NCBI GenBank assembly: GCA_005503335.1
Contig: SCMQ01000028.1
Coordinates: 1 to 64,000, forward strand
DNA from: Comamonadaceae bacterium 2FH
Lineage (GTDB): Bacteria; Pseudomonadota; Gammaproteobacteria; Burkholderiales; Burkholderiaceae_C
Direction of reading: 5' to 3'
DNA length: 64,000 nucleotides
Shown here: positions 53,063-61,405 of the stretch, piece after piece
How the letters are laid out: each line of letters starts with the position of its first letter
How positions within the stretch are numbered: the first letter of the stretch is position 1
Notes under the pieces: generated by a model
The model's input: the letters and a program-made list of their open reading frames with translations, nothing else
What the model was told of the DNA's origin: nothing
Database searches by the model: none
Program-made: the position numbers and the translations under genes

Positions 53063-53450
53063 GCGCGACCCCCGCCTCGCGCGGGCTCATACGGTCTTGC
53101 ATTCATTGAGATAGCCTCATCGCGCTGCGACGCGGTGCCGTGTTCCGTTCATGTCCCCCGGCGCCGGCCTTTGGCCGTCGCCTCCTCCTTGACTTCACTG
53201 CACACGACACCGCGCCGCAGCGCTCCAGCCGACGTCGTGGTGTGCGAAGCGATGGCGCGGGAGCGGTGGTGGACCCGAAGGGGAGGGCGGGTGAACGGCG
53301 CAGTGAAGTCAAGGAGGAGACGAGGGCGGCACGCCCTCGTCGGGGGACATGAACGGAGCCGTTCGCCCGCCCTCCCCGCCTTACTCGACGCAGCGAGGGA
53401 CTTCTGACTTCTTCTTGTACTTCTGATCGCAAGTCGGTATGAGTGCCGGC
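53063..53450. repeat. Palindrome-rich noncoding spacer
   Basis: A 388-bp region without a supported gene. It holds two inverted 57-bp blocks, 53145-53201 and 53300-53356, whose ends match nearly perfectly while the ~22-bp middles differ but each form their own hairpin. A further 19-bp block at 53280-53298 is inverted at 53359-53377 with one mismatch, bracketing the right copy. It separates convergent genes and may act as a terminator, or be remnants of a palindromic repeat family. Confidence 0.7.
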
Positions 53451-53648
53451 TCAGGCGCTCGCGGTGTCGAACTGCCGCGCCGCCTCTATGCATTCCTTGA
53501 GCACGCGGGCGTCGCCGACCTGGTTGGCCAGCAGCAGGATCAGGCGGGCGTTGAACAGCTCGGAATCCTGCGGCGACAGGCCTGCATGGGCGTCGAGCAG
53601 CTGCTCGTAGAAACCGTCGGCATCCTGGAAATGGGGGGTGATTTTCAT
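53451..53648 (-). CDS. DUF2783 domain protein
   Basis: A 65-residue helical protein with the DUF2783 pattern: DADGFYEQLLDAHAGLSPQDSELFNARLILLLANQVGD. Such small genes commonly sit beside FAD-dependent aromatic monooxygenases, as here, but their role is unknown. The start at 53648 was chosen because GAAGGAAG precedes it; an ATG at 53672 would overlap the monooxygenase stop by 4 bp. Confidence 0.82.
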   Translation of the reverse strand: MKITPHFQDADGFYEQLLDAHAGLSPQDSELFNARLILLLANQVGDARVLKECIEAARQFDTASA

Positions 53649-53668
53649 CGCGTCTTCCTTCTCGCGTC

Positions 53669-55390
53669 TCATGCCAGGCCGAGCGACTTTTCCACGGCCG
53701 CGACCAGATCGCTGTCCACGGCCTCGCCGGTGGCGGCCAGATAGCCGTCGGGCCGCACCAGGGCCCAGGCATGGCCGAACACATGGCAGGCCGCCTGCAG
53801 GTGGCCCTGCGGGTCGCGCACATGCTCGCGCGCTTGGGGCCGGTCCTCGGTGCCCAGCACCTGCACGGTTTTGAGCGGGGCGTGGGCGGCGAGCTGGCGC
53901 AGGCGCTGCAGCGCTGCCCCGCCGAGGTCGCTGAAGGCCAGCAGCAGCAGGTCGCCGTCGGCCCAGCGCAGCAGGTCGTTGACCCGGCCCTTGCCACCGT
54001 CGGCCCAGTCGAAGGCCACGTTCTGCACCGACTGTCCGCCCGTGGCCTCGCAGATGCGCGAGCGCGTGTAGCGGTTGGCCACCGCCATGCGGCCGGTGTT
54101 GATGAGCTGGCGCGCGAACGGGAACTGCCTGGCCAGACCGATGGCAGCGCAGCGGAACCTACGCTCGATGCCGTCGGCCGGGCGCAGGAAGCGCGCCGTG
54201 CGGTTGGTCACGCAGACGTTTTCCTGCGCGGCCTCCAGGCGCTCGTCGTTGTAGCTGTCCAGCAGGGCCGGGGCGGCGCGGCCGCGCAGCACGGCGGCGA
54301 GCTTCCAGGCCAGGTTGTCGGCGTCAGCCACGCCGGTGTTGCCGCCGCGCGCGCCGAAGGGGCTGACCACCTTGGCCGTGTCGCCCATGAAGAAAACGCG
54401 GCCGATGCGCAAGGCGTCCAGGCACTGGCTGCGGTAGGCGTAGGGGCCGACCCAGACGATCTCGATCTCGCAGTCGGGGCCGAACTGGCGCTGCAGGCGC
54501 TCGCGCACCACGTCCTCGCGGCTCACGTAGGCCGGGTCGGCATTGGGCGGCATCTGGTAGTCGATGCGCCAGACATCGTCGGCCATCAGGTGCTGCCAGA
54601 CCGCGCGGTCGTCGTTGAACGGCGCCTCGATCCAGGTGTGGCGCTCCACCGGCGGGTGCTTGGTGAAGCGCACGTCGGCGATGCACCAGCGGTCGTCGCC
54701 GCGCTTGGTCTGCATGGTGGCGCCGGCCCAGGCGTGGAAGGGCGTGTGCGAGCCGCTGGCGTCGATCACATGCTCGGCCTCGAGGCGGTAGCTGCCGGCC
54801 GGGGTCTCCACAGTCAGCGTGGCGCAGGCCTCGTTCTGCTCGAAGCCGGTGACGCGCGATTGCCAGCGCAGGTCCACCCCGCCGAGCTCGTAGATGCGCT
54901 CGACCAGGTAGCCCTCGATGTAGAACTGCTGGATGTTGATGAACGGCGGCTGGCTCGAGAGGTGGAAGCTGTCCTGCTGGCGCAGGTCGAAGGAGTAGAC
55001 CTCGTCCTGTCCTGCGAAGGTGCGGCCCACGCTCCACTGCACGCCCTTCTTTGCGATGCGCTCGTAGATGCCGAGCTTGTCGAAGATCTCGAGCGATTTC
55101 TGCGTGTAGCAGATGCCGCGCGAGGAGGCGCCCTTGACACCCACGCTGTTGTCCTCGTCCAGCAGCACGGCAGGCTGGCCCAGGCGCGCCAGCGAGCAGG
55201 CCAGGGTCAGGCCGGTGATGCCGGCGCCCACGATCACGATGGGGTGGCGGCGCAGCTCGCCCGAGCTCAACTCGGGCGGCGGGGAGAAGGGGTACTCGGG
55301 CAGCTGGTAGCCCGATCCGGCGGTGAATTCGTAGCCGTTGGTGAAGCTCACCGCGGCGTAGGCCGGGGCGGCGGCGGGGGTCTCCTGCAT
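53669..55390 (-). CDS. FAD-dependent aromatic monooxygenase (PF01494, MhpA-like)
   Basis: A 573-residue group A flavoprotein hydroxylase. After a ~45-residue leader, VIVGAGITGLTLACSLARLG binds FAD, the DG-type segment EAEHVIDASGSH follows, and the GD motif RVFFMGDTAKVVSPFGARGGNTGVADADNLAWKLAAVL completes the site. The C-terminal ~120 residues form the thioredoxin-like domain seen in phenol and 3-hydroxyphenylpropionate hydroxylases. It hydroxylates an aromatic substrate with NAD(P)H and O2. DUF2783 follows; the VOC gene lies upstream beyond a mobile-element-like insertion. Confidence 0.88.
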   Translation of the reverse strand: MQETPAAAPAYAAVSFTNGYEFTAGSGYQLPEYPFSPPPELSSGELRRHPIVIVGAGITGLTLACSLARLGQPAVLLDEDNSVGVKGASSRGICYTQKSLEIFDKLGIYERIAKKGVQWSVGRTFAGQDEVYSFDLRQQDSFHLSSQPPFINIQQFYIEGYLVERIYELGGVDLRWQSRVTGFEQNEACATLTVETPAGSYRLEAEHVIDASGSHTPFHAWAGATMQTKRGDDRWCIADVRFTKHPPVERHTWIEAPFNDDRAVWQHLMADDVWRIDYQMPPNADPAYVSREDVVRERLQRQFGPDCEIEIVWVGPYAYRSQCLDALRIGRVFFMGDTAKVVSPFGARGGNTGVADADNLAWKLAAVLRGRAAPALLDSYNDERLEAAQENVCVTNRTARFLRPADGIERRFRCAAIGLARQFPFARQLINTGRMAVANRYTRSRICEATGGQSVQNVAFDWADGGKGRVNDLLRWADGDLLLLAFSDLGGAALQRLRQLAAHAPLKTVQVLGTEDRPQAREHVRDPQGHLQAACHVFGHAWALVRPDGYLAATGEAVDSDLVAAVEKSLGLA

Positions 55391-55413
55391 GATGGGCGGT
55401 CTCCTGCGTGGCT

Positions 55414-55683
55414 TAGGGCCTGCTCACACTGTTTTTGCCAGTGCGAACGTGGTTAAAAGCGCGCCAATCTAGGCGCGCGACGACGCCCAGGCTGGCCGCC
55501 TGGGCTAGGAGTGCAACAACGAGTGGCGCGCTTTTAACCACGTGCCCTTCGGGTTGCGGCCAAAAAGGCCATGCGCCGCGTTGCGAAACATCGCCGGGGC
55601 CCGACCCCGGCTGCGTTTCGCGCCTTGCGCATGGCCTTTTTGATCCGCAACGCATCTGGCAAAAACAGTGTGAGCAGGCCCTA
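55414..55683. mobile_element. MITE-like element with 28-bp terminal inverted repeats and TA ends
   Basis: A 270-bp element. The ends, 55414-55441 and 55656-55683, are perfect 28-bp inverted repeats that begin and end with TA, consistent with a TA target duplication of the IS630/Tc1 type. Inside are two more large inverted pairs: 55448-55466 with 55524-55542, and 55554-55576 with 55627-55650. No transposase frame is present. It sits 24 bp upstream of the monooxygenase start and separates it from the VOC gene. Confidence 0.75.
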
Positions 55684-56298
55684 CTCCTGGGCTTTTTTCG
55701 CGTACTTTGGCCGGTCATTTTGCTGTGGTTTCAGCACCTCGGGGGCCTTGCCGGCGGCGTGCTCCTGACGCCATTGTTGCTTGCGCGCCGTCCATTCGGC
55801 CAGGCGCGCGTGGGCGGTCCGGCTTTCCTGCAGCATCTGGAACTCGTCGGCGCGCTGGGCGGTCAGCTCCAGCCGCACACCATTGGGGTCGAAGAAGTAG
55901 ATGCTGTCGAAGACATGGTGGTCGGTGATGCCCAGCACCTCGATGCCATGGGCCTCGAGCCGCGCCTTCATGTCCTCGAGCGCCTGCAGCGAGTCGACGC
56001 GGAACGAGATGTGGTTGACCCACAGGGGCGTGTTGGGCGAGGGCAGGGCGGCCTCGTCGTTGCCCAGGTCGAAGAAGGCGATGAAGGAGCCGTCCTGCAG
56101 GCGGAAGAAGAAATGCGTGTAGGGGCAGTACTCGCCGGTGCTGGGCACGTGGTCGCTCTGGATGATGTGGTAGAGCGGCAGGCCCAGGATGTCCTCGTAG
56201 AAATGGCGCGTCTCCTCGGCGTCCCTGGCGCGGTAGGCGTAGTGGTGCAGTTGCCGGATGGGGGCTGGCGCGGGCAGGTCTTGGCGGGCGATGGCCAT
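55681..56298 (-). CDS. VOC-family protein, possible extradiol-type dioxygenase
   Basis: A 205-residue protein with two VOC modules. Possible metal ligands are His in QLHHYAYRA, His in WVNHISFRV and Glu in GVRLELTAQ, a 2-His-1-Glu set as in extradiol dioxygenases. A charged C-terminal tail (residues ~150-205) follows. It was probably in an operon with the monooxygenase and DUF2783, suggesting ring hydroxylation and then cleavage. Its TAG stop uses the TA and first G of the inserted element, so the original C-terminus may have been different. Confidence 0.8.
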   Translation of the reverse strand: MAIARQDLPAPAPIRQLHHYAYRARDAEETRHFYEDILGLPLYHIIQSDHVPSTGEYCPYTHFFFRLQDGSFIAFFDLGNDEAALPSPNTPLWVNHISFRVDSLQALEDMKARLEAHGIEVLGITDHHVFDSIYFFDPNGVRLELTAQRADEFQMLQESRTAHARLAEWTARKQQWRQEHAAGKAPEVLKPQQNDRPKYAKKAQE

Positions 56299-56324
56299 GG
56301 ACTTCTCCTGAAAGGCTTGATGAT

Positions 56325-56357
56325 TTACTAATTCGTAATTGGTTTACTATAACGTAA
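56325..56357. promoter_or_regulatory. Tandem operator sites TTAC-N6-GTAA
   Basis: Two palindromes of the same form, 56325-56338 and 56344-56357, start 19 bp apart, nearly two helical turns, in the same orientation. They cover the -10 and start site of the minus-strand promoter. This is the layout of a dimeric repressor such as a MarR or TetR protein; the MarR gene at 52499 is a possible source. Confidence 0.65.
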
Positions 56358-56374
56358 TCATTGATTCCGAGCAA
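56346..56374 (-). promoter_or_regulatory. Predicted promoter of the VOC/monooxygenase group
   Basis: On the minus strand the -10 is TATAGT (56346-56351), the spacer 17 bp, and the -35 TTGCTC (56369-56374). The start site would be near 56339, about 40 bp before the VOC start codon. The -10 lies inside the second of two TTAC-N6-GTAA sites. Confidence 0.65.
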
Positions 56375-56562
56375 AGCCTGGCGATGCTTTTTGTGCTTGC
56401 ATAAAAAAGCCTTACCGACCTGGTGTGTCCGATAGCCATGGGCAATGAACTGGATTGACGCAGCCAATTAGACGGCCCATGCTGTAGTGGCTACTCTTGA
56501 AATTCCCCCGGCCCGGGGCCGGGGTTCAGTGGCAGCTTGTTCAACCCTTCTAGGAGAACCCC

Positions 56563-56985
56563 ATGGCAGCACTCAAAGGCTCGCGCACCGAGCAGTGCCT
56601 GAAAGACGCCTTCGCCGGCGAATCGCAGGCCAATCGCCGCTATCTCTATTTCGCCAACAAGGCCGACGTGGAAGGCCAGAACGATGTGGCGGCGCTGTTC
56701 CGCTCCACGGCAGAAGGCGAGACCGGCCATGCCCACGGCCACCTGGAATTCCTCGAGCAGTCGGGCGATCCCGCGACCGGCCTGCCGATAGGCCCGACCC
56801 GCCAGAACCTGGCCTCGGCCATCGCGGGCGAGACCCACGAGTACACCGACATGTACCCTGGCATGGCCAAGACCGCGCGCGAGGAAGGCTTCGACGAGAT
56901 CGCCGACTGGTTCGAGACCCTGGCCAAGGCCGAGCGCTCGCACGCCAACCGCTACACCAAGGCGCTGGGCGAGCTCGTCGACTGA
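56563..56985 (+). CDS. Rubrerythrin-like di-iron protein
   Basis: A 140-residue four-helix ferritin-like protein. Iron ligands are visible in [44 protein letters not shown] and [10 protein letters not shown]. It lacks the C-terminal rubredoxin domain of classical rubrerythrins and so needs an outside electron donor to reduce peroxide. The gene pair downstream (Fe-S protein and DUF3501) is its regular companion in betaproteobacteria as far as I recall. AGGAG precedes the start. A hairpin lies after its stop. Confidence 0.92.
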   Translation: MAALKGSRTEQCLKDAFAGESQANRRYLYFANKADVEGQNDVAALFRSTAEGETGHAHGHLEFLEQSGDPATGLPIGPTRQNLASAIAGETHEYTDMYPGMAKTAREEGFDEIADWFETLAKAERSHANRYTKALGELVD

Positions 56986-57001
56986 CGGCGGGCCCTGCGT
57001 G

Positions 57002-57025
57002 TTGGGCGCTCGAACGAGCGCCCAA
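57002..57025. other. Perfect hairpin between the rubrerythrin and Fe-S genes
   Basis: TTGGGCGCTCG (57002-57012) is followed after two bases by its exact complement CGAGCGCCCAA (57015-57025). There is no T-run, so it is not a standard terminator. It probably sits inside one mRNA and could protect or cut the rubrerythrin message, giving more of it than of the downstream genes. Confidence 0.6.
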
Positions 57026-57069
57026 TGCACAGCGCCCGTCCGATGCGCGGTTGACAGAGGAGAAACGCC

Positions 57070-58419
57070 ATGTCGCGAGAAGGCAACCTGGAAGCGCCCA
57101 CCCGGCATCCGCTCGACTGGAAGAACCCCGAGTTTCATGACGAAGCCTCCTGTCTCAAGGAGTTGGAGCGCATCTTCGAGATCTGCCACGGCTGCCGCCG
57201 CTGCGTCAGCCTGTGCGGCGCCTTCCCCACCCTGTTCGACCTGGTCGACGAGAGCCAGACCATGGAGGTCGACGGCGTGGCCAAGCAGGACTACTGGAAG
57301 GTGGTCGACCAGTGCTACCTGTGCGACCTGTGCTTCATGACCAAGTGTCCCTACGTGCCGCCGCACCCCTGGAACCTGGACTTCCCGCACACCATGCTGC
57401 GCGCCAAGGCCATCAAGTTCGAGAAGGGCGAGGTCAAGGCGGCCGAGCGCTTCCTGGCCTCCACCGACGTGCACGGCCAGTTCGCCGGCATCCCGGTCGT
57501 GGTGCAGGTGGCCAACGCGGTCAACAAGACCAAGGCCATGCGCAGCGTGCTCGAGAGCCTGGCGGGCGTGGACCGCAATGCCTGGCTGCCAGCCCTGGCC
57601 ACGCGCAAGTTCCGCAGCAGTGCGCCCAAGGCCGCTGCCGGCGAGGTGCGCAACGGCGAGCGCACGCCGGGCAAGGTGGTGATCTTCTCCACCTGCTTCA
57701 TCAACTACAACGAGCCCGGCATAGGCCACGACCTGCTCAAGATCCTGGACCACAACGCCATTCCCTACGAGCTGGTGAGCAAGGAGAAATGCTGCGGCAT
57801 GCCCAAGCTCGAGCTCGGCGACCTGGCCTCGGTGAGCGCCAGCAAGGAGGCCAACGTCCCGGTGCTCGTCAAGTACGCCCGGCAGGGCTACGCGATTCTG
57901 GCCGCCGTGCCCAGCTGCGCGCTGATGTTCAAGCAGGAGATCCCGCTGATGTACCCCGACGACGCCGAGGTGCAGCTGGTCAAGGAGGCCATGTGGGACC
58001 CCTTCGAGTACTTCATGGCGCGCAAGCGGGACGGCCTGCTCAAGACCGAGTTCGCCATGCCGCTGGGCCAGGTGAGCTACCACATCCCCTGCCACGGCCG
58101 GGTGCAGAACATAGGCAAGAAGACCGAGGAGATGCTCAAGATGATCCCGGGCACCACGGTGAACACCGTCGAGCGCTGCTCGGGCCACGCCGGCACCTTC
58201 GGCGTCAAGAAGGCACACCACCAGACCGCGATGAAGATCGGCAAGCCGGTGTTCAAGGCCATGGCCCAGATGAAGGACGGCGCCAAGCCCGACTACATCA
58301 GCTCCGATTGCCCGCTGGGCGGCCACCACATCGCCCAGGGCTTCGAGGTCAACCAGCTGGGCGCGCCCGAGCTCAACCACCCGCTCACCCTGGTGCGCAA
58401 GGCCTATGGATTGAAATGA
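57070..58419 (+). CDS. GlpC/heterodisulfide-reductase-like Fe-S protein
   Basis: A 449-residue protein with two 4Fe-4S clusters at the N-terminus (CHGCRRCVSLCGAFP and CYLCDLCFMTKCP, residues ~40-105) and two CCG-type half-domains: EKCCGMPKLE with PSCALMF, and HIPCHG with RCSGHAG and DCPLGG. This is the architecture of GlpC and HdrB/D electron-transfer subunits. It may supply electrons to the rubrerythrin. The DUF3501 gene overlaps its stop by 4 bp. Confidence 0.88.
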   Translation: MSREGNLEAPTRHPLDWKNPEFHDEASCLKELERIFEICHGCRRCVSLCGAFPTLFDLVDESQTMEVDGVAKQDYWKVVDQCYLCDLCFMTKCPYVPPHPWNLDFPHTMLRAKAIKFEKGEVKAAERFLASTDVHGQFAGIPVVVQVANAVNKTKAMRSVLESLAGVDRNAWLPALATRKFRSSAPKAAAGEVRNGERTPGKVVIFSTCFINYNEPGIGHDLLKILDHNAIPYELVSKEKCCGMPKLELGDLASVSASKEANVPVLVKYARQGYAILAAVPSCALMFKQEIPLMYPDDAEVQLVKEAMWDPFEYFMARKRDGLLKTEFAMPLGQVSYHIPCHGRVQNIGKKTEEMLKMIPGTTVNTVERCSGHAGTFGVKKAHHQTAMKIGKPVFKAMAQMKDGAKPDYISSDCPLGGHHIAQGFEVNQLGAPELNHPLTLVRKAYGLK

Positions 58420-59018
58420 AGGCAAGCATGCAGATCACCGGAAAAATCACCCGCGACAGCCTCATGACCCTGGAGGCCTACAGCAAGTGGCGCAAGCAGC
58501 ACAAGCCCGAGGTCATGGCCCACCGCCAGCTGCGCAGCGTGCACCTGGGCGAGCACATGAGGGTGCAGTTCGAGAGCGAGCTGTCCATGCGCTACCAGAT
58601 CCAGGAGATGCTGCGCGTGGAGAAGATCTTCGAGGACGAGGGCATAGACCAGGAGATCGAGGCCTACGCCCCACTGGTGCCCAACGGCGGCAACTGGAAG
58701 GCCACGCTGATGATCGAGTATGTCGACGTCAACGAGCGCCAGCGCGAGCTCGCGCGCCTGGTCGGCGTGGAGCACCGCATGTTCGTCGAGGTCGAGGGCC
58801 AGGAGCGGGTCTACGCCATCGCCGACGAGGACTTGGAGCGCTCGACCCCCGAAAAGACCTCGGCCGTGCATTTCCTGCGCTTCGAGCTCGGTCCGGCCAT
58901 GCGCGCCTCGGTCAAGGCCGGCGCCGCCGTCAAGCTTGGCTGCGACCATTCGCATTACCCGGCCCATGTCAGCATCCCGGCCGAGGCGCTGGCCTCGCTG
59001 GCTGGCGACCTCAGCTGA
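58416..59018 (+). CDS. DUF3501 protein
   Basis: A 200-residue protein of the DUF3501 family, starting MKASMQITGKITRDSLMTLEAYSKWRKQHKP, with RTVHL-like RSVHLGEHM and the segment RYQIQEMLRVEKIFEDEGI. No function is known; it regularly follows the Fe-S gene and is translationally coupled here (ATGA). Its last 8 bp overlap the convergent truC gene. Confidence 0.85.
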   Translation: MKASMQITGKITRDSLMTLEAYSKWRKQHKPEVMAHRQLRSVHLGEHMRVQFESELSMRYQIQEMLRVEKIFEDEGIDQEIEAYAPLVPNGGNWKATLMIEYVDVNERQRELARLVGVEHRMFVEVEGQERVYAIADEDLERSTPEKTSAVHFLRFELGPAMRASVKAGAAVKLGCDHSHYPAHVSIPAEALASLAGDLS

Positions 59019-59733
59019 GCGGAGGCTCGGGCGCGCCGACCCCGTAGCGGTCCCAGAGCGCCCATTCCGGTCCGGGCTTGGCCGTGATCGTGAGTGCCGC
59101 GCCGCTGTGCGGATGGACGAGCTCCAGCCGCAGCGCGTGCAGCCACAGGCGCTGCAGGCCCAGCAGCCCTGCCACGGCGCGGTTGAGCGCCCCCTTGCCG
59201 TGCGTGGCGTCGCCTATCAGGGGGTGGGCGATGTGCTTGAGGTGGCGGCGCAGCTGGTGGCGCCGGCCCGTCAGTGGTTCGAGCTCGACCAGGGCGCAGC
59301 GCGTGCCCGGGAAGGCGCCCTGCGCCAGCGGCAGCTCGTGGCGGGCCAGGCGGCGGTAGCGCGTGCGGGCCTCCTGCAGCTCCTCGCGCCCGGCACGCGC
59401 GTCATCGGCCAGGCGCCTGAGCGGGTGGTCGATCAGGCCTTCGGCAGCCGGCCAGCCGCGCACCACGGCCCGGTAGGTCTTGCGCAGTGCCGCACCGGCC
59501 TCGAAGGCGGCCCCCAGCCGGCGCGCCGTTTCGGCGTCAAGCGCGAACAGCAGCACGCCGCTGGTGCCCTTGTCGAGCCGGTGCACCGGCCAGACCGGCC
59601 GGCCGAGCTGGTCGCGCAGCAGCTGCAGGGCAAAGCGGGTCTCGCCCGCGTCCAGGCCGCTGCGGTGCACCAGCAGGCCCGGCGGCTTGTCCACCGCTGC
59701 AAGATAATCGTCCTGGTACAGGATGTTCAGCAT
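59011..59733 (-). CDS. truC: tRNA pseudouridine(65) synthase TruC
   Basis: A 240-residue RluA-family enzyme that isomerises a uridine in tRNA. The catalytic motif is [15 protein letters not shown], with the Asp near residue 54, preceded by [21 protein letters not shown] and followed by [24 protein letters not shown]. Without an S4 domain and of this length it fits TruC best; RluA is an alternative. Its start codon shares two bases with that of the divergent yaaA. Confidence 0.9.
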   Translation of the reverse strand: MLNILYQDDYLAAVDKPPGLLVHRSGLDAGETRFALQLLRDQLGRPVWPVHRLDKGTSGVLLFALDAETARRLGAAFEAGAALRKTYRAVVRGWPAAEGLIDHPLRRLADDARAGREELQEARTRYRRLARHELPLAQGAFPGTRCALVELEPLTGRRHQLRRHLKHIAHPLIGDATHGKGALNRAVAGLLGLQRLWLHALRLELVHPHSGAALTITAKPGPEWALWDRYGVGAPEPPLS

Positions 59734-60508
59734 GTTGTTTCTATTGTCCCCCGCCAAATCGCTCGATTACGACACCCCCGCCGGCGAGCTGCCGCACAGC
59801 CAGCCCCTGTTCACCCGCCAGTCGGCCGAGCTCATTGAGCTGCTCAGGCAGTACTCGCCGCAGCAGGTCGCCGAGCTCATGAGCCTGAGTGACAAGCTCG
59901 CGGCGCTCAACGTGGCGCGCTACCAAGCCTGGAGCCCGAAATTCACGGCGAAGAACGCCAAGCAGGCCGTGCTGGCCTTCAATGGCGACGTCTACGAGGG
60001 TCTGGACGCCAGGAGCCTCAAGCCGCGCGAGCTCGAATGGGCGCAGGACCATGTCTGCATCCTCAGCGGCCTCTATGGCGTGCTGCGGCCGCTCGACTTG
60101 ATGCAGCCCTACCGGCTCGAGATGGGCACCCGCCTGGCAAACGACAAGGGTACCGACCTCTACCGCTTCTGGGGCCCGCAGATCGCCGAGCACCTCAACG
60201 CCAGGCGGGCCGAGGACCGTTCGCCGGTGGTCGTCAACCTGGCTTCGCAGGAGTACTTCAAGTCGGTGGACCGCAAGCGGCTGCGGGCACGCGTGATCGA
60301 ATGCGTGTTCGAGGACTGGAAGGGCGGGAAGTACAAGATCATCAGCTTCCACGCCAAGCGCGCGCGCGGCCTGATGGCGCGCTACGCCATCCAGCACCGC
60401 GTGACCACGCCCAGCAAGCTGGAGGGCTTCGACCTGGAAGGCTATGCCTTCGACACGGCCGCCTCCGAGCCCGACCGGCTGGTGTTTCGCCGCCGGCAGG
60501 CGGCCTGA
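59732..60508 (+). CDS. yaaA: Peroxide stress protein YaaA (DUF328)
   Basis: A 258-residue member of the YaaA family, which limits free iron and DNA damage during peroxide stress. It opens [13 protein letters not shown] and holds [49 protein letters not shown] and the end [15 protein letters not shown], all family features. An ATG at 59723 is also possible. Its promoter must lie inside truC. Confidence 0.95.
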   Translation: MLFLLSPAKSLDYDTPAGELPHSQPLFTRQSAELIELLRQYSPQQVAELMSLSDKLAALNVARYQAWSPKFTAKNAKQAVLAFNGDVYEGLDARSLKPRELEWAQDHVCILSGLYGVLRPLDLMQPYRLEMGTRLANDKGTDLYRFWGPQIAEHLNARRAEDRSPVVVNLASQEYFKSVDRKRLRARVIECVFEDWKGGKYKIISFHAKRARGLMARYAIQHRVTTPSKLEGFDLEGYAFDTAASEPDRLVFRRRQAA

Positions 60509-60528
60509 GGCCGGTGCAGGAGGCCGCC

Positions 60529-61377
60529 ATGACCCAACAGATCACCCCCGAGCTGCGCCAGTGGATCGTGGCGCAGGCCGAGGCCGGGCACAGCGCCGAA
60601 GCGGTGCTGCAATCCATGCGCGCCTCGGGTTGGGACGAGGACGTGGCCGTGCAGGCCATGGAGGACAGCTTGCGCGACCACCTGGAGGCCCGGGCCCAGG
60701 CCCAGGGCCTGCCGCCGGCCGTGGCGGTGCCCGAGCCCGACCTCGACGACGAGCCGCTGTGCCTGGACGCGGGCGACCGGCGCGTGGCGGTGCTGGCCAG
60801 CCTGGCGCAGCCGCGCATCGTGGTGTTCGGCGGCCTGCTCGACGACGCCGAGTGCGAGGCCCTGATCGCGGCGGCGCGGCCGCGCCTGAGCCGCTCGCTG
60901 ACGGTGGCCATGGCCAGCGACGGCGAGGAGGTCAACGAGGACCGCACCAGCGAAGGCATGTTCTTCACCCGCGCCGAGAGCCCGCTGGTGGCGCGCATCG
61001 AGGCGCGCATCGCCCGGCTGCTGCGCTGGCCGCAGGAGAACGGCGAGGGCCTGCAGGTGCTGTGCTACCGGCCCGGCGCCGAGTACAAGCCGCACCACGA
61101 CTACTTCGACCCGCAGCAGCCCGGCACGCCGACCATTCTGCGCCGCGGCGGCCAGCGCGTGGCCACCCTGGTGATCTACCTGGGCGAGCCCGACAAGGGC
61201 GGGGCCACGGTGTTCCCCGAGTTGCAGCTTGCGGTCGCGCCGCGGCGCGGCAACGCCGTGTTCTTCAGCTACGAGCGGCCGCACCCGTCCACGCGCACCC
61301 TGCACGGCGGCGCGCCGGTGCTGGCCGGAGAGAAATGGATCGCCACCAAGTGGCTGCGCGAGCGCGAATTTGTCTGA
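60529..61377 (+). CDS. Prolyl-4-hydroxylase-like 2OG-Fe(II) oxygenase
   Basis: A 282-residue protein. Residues ~1-50 form a UBA-like helical start ([23 protein letters not shown]). The P4H domain follows: metal ligands in [10 protein letters not shown] (His-X-Asp) near residue 187, distal His in [10 protein letters not shown], and the 2-oxoglutarate-binding Lys in [11 protein letters not shown]. Bacterial relatives may hydroxylate elongation factor Tu or other proteins; the target is unknown. GGAGG lies before the start. queF begins 28 bp later. Confidence 0.9.
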   Translation: MTQQITPELRQWIVAQAEAGHSAEAVLQSMRASGWDEDVAVQAMEDSLRDHLEARAQAQGLPPAVAVPEPDLDDEPLCLDAGDRRVAVLASLAQPRIVVFGGLLDDAECEALIAAARPRLSRSLTVAMASDGEEVNEDRTSEGMFFTRAESPLVARIEARIARLLRWPQENGEGLQVLCYRPGAEYKPHHDYFDPQQPGTPTILRRGGQRVATLVIYLGEPDKGGATVFPELQLAVAPRRGNAVFFSYERPHPSTRTLHGGAPVLAGEKWIATKWLREREFV

Positions 61378-61405
61378 GCGCAAGCGCGAACCTCATGAGG
61401 TCCCC

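Noticed and set aside
53145-53377. CRISPR array
   Set aside because: The repeated blocks are inverted, only two, and without regular spacers; no cas genes are present anywhere in the window.
57002-57025. Hairpin after the rubrerythrin gene as a terminator
   Set aside because: It has no T-run on either strand, and the downstream genes belong with rubrerythrin; kept only as an mRNA structure.
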